Part shown: positions 58,023 through 64,000 of the stretch, piece by piece
Numbering within the stretch: the stretch's first letter is position 1
How the letters are laid out: every line of letters begins with the position of its first letter
NCBI GenBank assembly: GCA_950295325.1
Contig: OX485808.1
Coordinates: 8,186,501-8,250,500 of the forward strand
Source: Polytrichum commune
Lineage: Eukaryota; Streptophyta; Polytrichopsida; Polytrichales; Polytrichaceae
Length of the DNA stretch: 64,000 nucleotides
Reading direction: 5' to 3'
Program-made: the position numbers and the translations under genes
Notes under the pieces: model-generated
Told to the model about the DNA's origin: nothing
What the model saw: only the letters and a program-made list of their open reading frames with translations
The model's database searches: none

Positions 58023-60700
58023 TTCTTCAAGTATGTAAGCATCAACCTTCACGTGCAATATTGCAGAGTCCCCAAGAATCAAGGCTCTACATTAGAGTGT
58101 AGTCAACATTTCAACACAAACAATGGTTCCTAACACTTCTCGCCAACACCCTTTGTAAATGTACCTATATAACAAATCGCCCAATATCCATCAATGGTAG
58201 CGCATAGCACCCTGAAGCAATTAAAAATGATAATAAAAATTAAAACATCTATTCCAATGTTATTAAACTCGTACCCACATGTGCAATTAGATCAACAAGT
58301 CCATACACACAACTCAAGCAAGTTGTAGTCCCATACTAGGTTCTTGGTCCAATATTATTCCAGTTGAAGATAAGCTAAAAGTTATCATGGCAACAAACCC
58401 TTGAAGGGGGTAACCTCCACAACATTGGACATAACATGAGAAAATTTCAAGCTATGAGTTAAGGGTGGGGCCAAACACTCAAGATCTTTATAACCAAATT
58501 CTTTGAAGACTAATTTTCATGTGGCATGTCTACTTCATGAGTGTTCAATCAAAGTGTCTCTCATGGTTTGAGAGGGAGAATATGTGATGAATGAGGTTTA
58601 CCTAGGGAAGAGTGATGGATTAAATTCCATGTTGTGTTGGTCTTGGCAAAGTTTAGATGCACATCATACCTTGAAATTTGTTTGGCTGGTGTCAAGAGAT
58701 GGAGGCATTTTGGTTGGTGTGTGAAATGATATCTACCTAAGCGGAGCAAAGGTAGGTTAATTTAATGAAGAATTCTATCATGCACTTGTGTGAAAATTTG
58801 ATGAGGAGTACATTACCAAGAATCAATCGGCAATAAAAGCTATATCATAGTACAACTGCAATTAATCAATGTACTCCAAATCAATGAACAGGAAGAAATT
58901 TGAGCCAACTTGGTCGCTATCCTTATTGCTTTAGTACCAACCGGCTTTTCATTGAAATGCTTTAGTTATTCCTTGTATTTTTACTTTTCATAGTAGAATT
59001 TCTAAATATGGTTCGGTTCATTTCCTAGAGTTTTCATTTTGAATCAGTATTTTGGGAAAAACGAACCGGTTGATCTGTAACTAGTAGTCGGTTCTCTGCA
59101 TTCATTGCTCTGAATCATAGAGTGTAAAAGAGGTTGTGATGTCATTTAATTATAAAATTGTATAAATATTGAGAGATGTTTGGAGGAATTAAAGCATTTT
59201 GACCCTGGCCACCTTATTTGAGTTTGAAAAGAAAAAAAATTGTACACAACCTTGTTACCAAGGAAAAAGTGTTCTGCACATGTGTTAAGGATTAGTGCAT
59301 TCTGTCCATGTTATGGCTCAAATTTGGAAGCCTAAAGGAACATGGCATCCAAAGCTTGGCCAATTTGCTTCAGCTGAGAATCATGTAATACCCAATATTC
59401 AAGACTGTACAGACATTGCAGAAAAGTAAAGCTAGGCTAATCAAGGTGTAATATATCATTCATAATAATGTAGATGTCCTTTAGACGTTTTTTATTTGGA
59501 TGCTTTTCTCGTTGCATCCATTCATGTAAAATATGATGAAACATGTAATTAGTGTGAGATGATTAGCAAATCCAAATCATGCATGTAGACATTCGCCTCA
59601 TGATATTCGAAGCTCAGATGATTATCATTTTCATTATTGTTGTGTTGGCAAAAGGCACATCTACCTTAAATACCAAAACACTTGTGTCTATCTTCTATGT
59701 TGATGCAACGACATTTCTGATGTTTTCAGTCTCTCCCAGCTTGGTTCCTGATGTCAAAGTGATGTTCCCATCAACGTCAATTTTTGCAGGTGGTTCCCAG
59801 TACAGAGTACTTGACATAAGATGGCACACAATTCACTGATGGGCAATGAGAGGAATACGATGCACTAATATTTGCAGCAGGTATTAATAGCAACGTCTCA
59901 AAGTGGTTAAAGGTGAATTGCTGGAAATGAAGCTGCAATCTTCTGCCAAAAATTTGAGTACATAATCTGAATTGATTACTCTGAAAGTAACTTGCATCTT
60001 ACTTTGAGTATAGAGTGCATTATTTGTCAAAATCAGCACAGCTTCGCAATCTGACAAGATGCCAGGTCCTTGACCATCTCCTGGCAACCATACAATAGTA
60101 TTTTCAATTCAATTTAATGTTTAAGCAAAACATGTAATCTTTTGACAAAGGGGAGAGTACCACAAGATAAGAATATGTTTCCTGCATTTTGCAGGGTAAT
60201 GACGACCTGTAACTTAACAAAGATGGATATCTGAAGCATACTTCAAGGAATGATTGGAAGGGAAAAAGGGGGCTGTGCACACTTGGATTTGGAAAAAGGG
60301 CAAAGTGTATTGCTGGAACTAGCAGAAGACAGACATCAACTGAGATGTAAAGGAATATATGTAGCATCCTGAATCATAACTTGTGTAAGTAAGCACAATT
60401 TTGTGAAAGCAGATTTTTTGTTGTAAAAAGTGACACAAGTGTGCTTCTGACCTGCATACAACATCTTCATAGCATATTACTGATGCTCTACAGGACCGTG
60501 ATGCACATGGCAATCTTACTATCACAATTTTGTGAAATGAATGAAATAATGCCTACTAGAATTGCATGGTTTGAGTGGTCGATGCAATCTTTTATTCACA
60601 GCCTAGTCTGTAACAGTGCAACAGATCCCTCGGCAGACTGGAGTGGTATTGGTGGGATCCAGTAGCAGCAGCAATCGCCATTTGTTGTTACATATATCTA
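58023..60700. other. Gene-free AT-rich DNA
   Basis: No gene recognised. A dispersed-repeat copy with TTAGCAAATCCAAAT is at about 59530-59650. Confidence 0.5.
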
Positions 60701-61112
60701 CACTAAATATTTCTTTTGTTGTCATATGGCATTTTGTCACTGTGGTAACTTTTCTAATGGCACTTCTTATGATGAGTTTACAAGTACTATCTTCCCAACT
60801 TGCTTTGGTCCATCCACTGTCCAAGACCCTACCTGCTCTGCAGGACTGCTGACATGCGCATGTGTACTTGCTCTTGCTCACCCACTCTTCTATGGCATAA
60901 TGCATGAAATTCATGCCAATTATAGTGACAAAGTTTGCATATTCTGCATCCTACCATTTATGTAATGACATATTGTCAATGATTGACATTTGAATGAAAA
61001 ATCACTTAGTGACAGTGATTGCAACATTGTATATCTATAATGCCCAAAAATCTTCACAAAATAATATCAGGTTTAGATTTAGAATTGGGGACACTAAATA
61101 CAATATTTAGTG
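60701..61112. mobile_element. MITE with CACTAAATA termini, copy C
   Basis: The left end CACTAAATATTTCTTTTGTT and the complement of the right end, CACTAAATATTGTATTTAGT, mark a 412-bp relative of 38593-38969. Shared interior blocks include GTCATATGG, TATTGTCAATGATTGACATT-like sequence and AGTGATTGCAACA. TA is present on the left only. Confidence 0.7.
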
Positions 61113-61686
61113 TGGTGATTATTTATGGAAGGATCCAAAGTTAAACAAATCTGAAAGCAAATTGTCTTGTCCAGCTGATTTCACACAAATATATTCATCA
61201 TGTGAGGACATGGTAATGTCAACTACAATCAAGTCATATTTGCAAGTGCACTAAGTTGGAGGATTTCTTAACAAACTGGGGAAAAATTGGACTCATGTTC
61301 CAGCAACATAACACTGGAAAAATGCAAACACGTACGCAAGTTTAAGACTGATTCTAGTCAAGCACAATACTCTTATTACTTCAACCCTTTTGCAACCCAT
61401 GAGCTCATGATCTTGCACCTCATGGCATGATATGAAGGTGAAAAAAGCATCAGAGCACAAGGGGTGTGTACTATCTACAAAAATCTTAACTAAGTGACAT
61501 TCTGTCTTAGTGATGGAGCTCTTGAGCTGTGAGGCACCACTTGATTAGTATAGAGTTTCAATCCCTCAATTATTGTGCGCCACACTGAATCCCCCAATGT
61601 AGTTGGATTAGTATGACATGCATTTTTCACATGTCTGCAGGAAGGAGACATGATACACTCACCGAACGTCACCTTGCTTAGATTGT
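61113..61686. other. 3' flank of the LysM gene
   Basis: AT-rich with no gene. Should include the 3' UTR of the minus-strand LysM gene. Confidence 0.5.
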
Positions 61687-62826
61687 TCATTTTGGTAACA
61701 CTAGTGTTTCTCCAACGACAATGTTATTTCCGTCTCCAATTTTGTTCACTGCTACCAAGGAATCCACTGACACCTGGGCATGGCATAAAAGTTCACAGTT
61801 AATAAGCGCTTAGAACATCAAGCAAGAACGAATATCACACAAGCTTCACTGCGTGAAATCTGAACTCCAGACACCCAGTCCTCAAATTCTACTGTGTAGT
61901 ACTCATGTATGTGCATTGTAACAGTGTAAACCAAAGGAAGTCTTTGGGACTGAAGGTGAGAAGAAAAATATCTGAGAGCGTTTCAATGAAGGAACGAAGT
62001 TCATTGTGTCAATGATAAAGCATAAATCTCTTGATCTCGATAGTGATCCCTTGACTCAAAGAAACTCGGTTAACACGTCAAGATGATTCTGGTTACGAAG
62101 TCTTACCCCATATTTCCGGGCAATACCCCAGAGTGTGTCACCCGAATGTACTTCAATTGTTTGGCCACCAACTTTCTTGTGCAAACCGTTCAGTTTAGCC
62201 TTTTGGGTTTTATTGTGGCCGAATTGAGAATGCCCCCTTCCTGCAGCTTCCAAGGAGCCCTTTACTTCCTTGCCCGCAAGTTCTCCATTCTCGACACCTT
62301 TCACTTCTTTGCCACCTCCAACCAGGGTGCCCTTGATTTCCCTGCCCACATCTTTCAAACCTTCCTTGATATCCTTGTCAACCTCCTCCGCGTTCGCTAA
62401 AGGTCCCTGCGTACAGTGATGTGCAGTAGCGCATAACACCAACAATTTCTTGTTATTATAATAAACTTCCAACATGATCAAGGAAATTGGCCCCTCAATA
62501 GTAAAGGAAGAATTCTTTTGCTTCATATTTGGGTAACATCCGTTGCAAATGTGTTACTTCATATTAATTCATCTCCTACCGCTTGCAAGGAACCACATCG
62601 GCGTAATACGCACCTTCTCTTTAGATTCGCCCTCCTTTGTGACGTGTTCTTGAGTGTGCACAAATTGCTTTTTATTTCCTCTCCCGGTAACCGATCTGAA
62701 CAAGCTCCAAGCAATGCCCGCGCCAACGAGGACACCTGCGGCCTTGGCAATGGTTTCATCCTTGATAGGTTTTCCTTCCTTTCCTGCTTTAGGAGGCCCT
62801 CCATGTTTGGCATCATTAGCTGCCAT
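61687..62826 (-). CDS. LysM-domain membrane protein, 3 exons, 199 aa
   Basis: Exons (minus): 62826-62614, 62406-62107, 61773-61687; all GT-AG, 600 nt in frame. The N-terminus MAANDAKHGG leads to a single hydrophobic segment AAGVLVGAGIAWSLF (about 29-43), a likely membrane anchor with no cleavable signal. A Lys/Glu/Gly-rich linker follows (about 72-150) with repeated GREIKG and GKEVKG blocks that look LEA-like. The C-terminus is one LysM domain (about 153-199), beginning TIEVHSGDTLWGIARKYG and closing with VSVDSLVAVNKIGDGNNIVV and TLVLPK; the domain is split by intron 2 after YG. LysM domains often bind GlcNAc-containing glycans, but without a signal peptide or kinase domain this is not a chitin receptor. 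It resembles the small LysM proteins of unknown function found in plants. The first ATG of this frame was taken as the start. Confidence 0.9.
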
Positions 62827-64000
62827 TCCTTCACCCCTGAGCAAGGAAATGAAGACAAGGTTTCTTAGTTAAACACCAAAGACCACAAAAACACCACAAC
62901 ATCAACAGGCATGAACTTCAGGCTCAATACAAGTACTAGTTTCATAACACTCCAACAACAACCGAGGACAACGCCATGTATTTTTGCAGGAATTTGCAAC
63001 TGTCTAGCTGCGTGGACCACACAACCATACTGTACATACAATCATGTCATTGGACGACACACATTCCAACGTCATGATCGACTTATGACAAAATTGACAA
63101 AGGTTGTACAGGCATATTCACTTGGAAATAAGTGGAGGCCCTTCGGAAAGAATCTCGGATTCTCCAGTTCACAGAAACCGAAAACATCATTTTGTCCGGT
63201 TCAGGCAGGCACAAACCATTTTTTGAAGGAACTACAAAACTCGCAGTAATAGCAAACATGAGGCACAAACAACGAACTCAGACCACAATTTCCACCTGGT
63301 TAAAAAATCTCTGGAACCTGGGAAGGCCAGTCTAGAAAACACAAATGAAGGCTCTCAATACAAAAGTGGAGAACGACGTTCACAAGCCAGATTGAAATTC
63401 TCTCCTGTTTCACAACAATCCAGAGCCGTTCTAATCTAGGAGAAAATCAGTTTTCCTGTACGAAATTGAAAACAGAGGAACACTGCAGTCCACGCACCCT
63501 AACGAAGGGATTGCAGCATCCACATATATAACTGACGTCTTCAAAGACTGTCATGCTTAAAAGTTCCGCTATTTCAAAGCTTCCAAACAGCTAAAAGGAG
63601 AAAACACAACTTGAAATGAAATAGTATTGTAGCAGAGAACAGAAAGTCCACAGACATTTTTCTCCTTGAACTTCAAAGACACTATTTAGGCGCACAGTTT
63701 CGGAGTCCGGTCTGTGAACACAAACGAATACTTCCAATCCAGTAACGGATTAGTTTTAAATAAATGAATACCTCGATGTACATATGCATCAATCCAGTCC
63801 CCGAACCTGACCCGCGAAGCTCATTACAAAGAGAGGATCGATTAGCAGCACAAAAATGAAAAGCGAAAACTAGTAACAAAAGTCACGGAAAATGCCAGTC
63901 CATGTACCCGAACGAAGTGATCTCAGCAACCACAAAACCGATCGTCCTGCGACAAAATGCTTCAGGGTTTAGATACTCCAGAGGCTCCAACAGCTTCTTA
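62827..64000. other. 5' flank of the LysM gene
   Basis: Promoter and 5' UTR of the minus-strand LysM gene should be in the first part. No other gene is recognised. Two diverged direct copies of a CAGTCCAnGnACCC-AACGAAG-type block occur near 63486 and 63896, about 410 bases apart. Confidence 0.45.

Overview
The window is nuclear DNA of a land plant. It holds four intact, intron-containing genes separated by AT-rich, repeat-filled DNA. All four are plant types: a YKT6 R-SNARE ending CCTIL, a full-length type III phosphatidylinositol 4-kinase alpha, a plastid Shewanella-like phosphatase and a small LysM membrane protein. Introns are short with plant-like GT-AG borders. Nothing fixes the species. 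A kinase pseudogene whose N-terminal region resembles kinases I associate with non-flowering plants, together with the repeat-rich spacers, leans weakly toward a bryophyte, lycophyte, fern or gymnosperm.

Layout. 1-2626: the 5' part of a decayed Ty3/gypsy retrotransposon (minus strand; LTR, primer-binding site, broken pol). 3684-5325 (+): YKT6, 6 exons, 200 codons. 5326-13102: gene-free DNA with a tRNA-derived SINE and a foldback. 13111-13859: first copy of a hAT element with G-rich subterminal arrays. 13880-15035 (-): a protein kinase pseudogene. 17351-19480 (+): a decayed L1-type LINE. 20256-20579: second hAT copy. 21297-34146 (-): the PI4K-alpha gene, 26 exons, 2044 codons, reconstructed with no frame break. 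35380-50511: no gene, but a dense set of DNA transposons (two hAT families, two PIF/Harbinger-like elements, CACTAAATA-ended MITEs), tandem repeats and foldbacks. 51131-56598 (+): SLP1-like phosphatase, 9 exons, 484 codons. 57352-58022: a pogo/Tigger-like element. 61687-62826 (-): LysM protein, 3 exons, 199 codons.

The genes do not form a functional cluster. YKT6 acts in membrane fusion, PI4K-alpha makes PI4P at the plasma membrane, SLP1 is probably a chloroplast phosphatase, and the LysM protein is of unknown function. The most unusual material is mobile: three hAT copies with perfect 8-bp target duplications whose subterminal repeats carry G-quadruplex motifs; a Harbinger-like element that has amplified its own end into a 91-bp array; and a minisatellite that multiplies splice-donor-like sequence directly after SLP1 exon 1. 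All exon borders were read by eye from splice motifs, frame continuity and remembered family conservation; no alignment was run.
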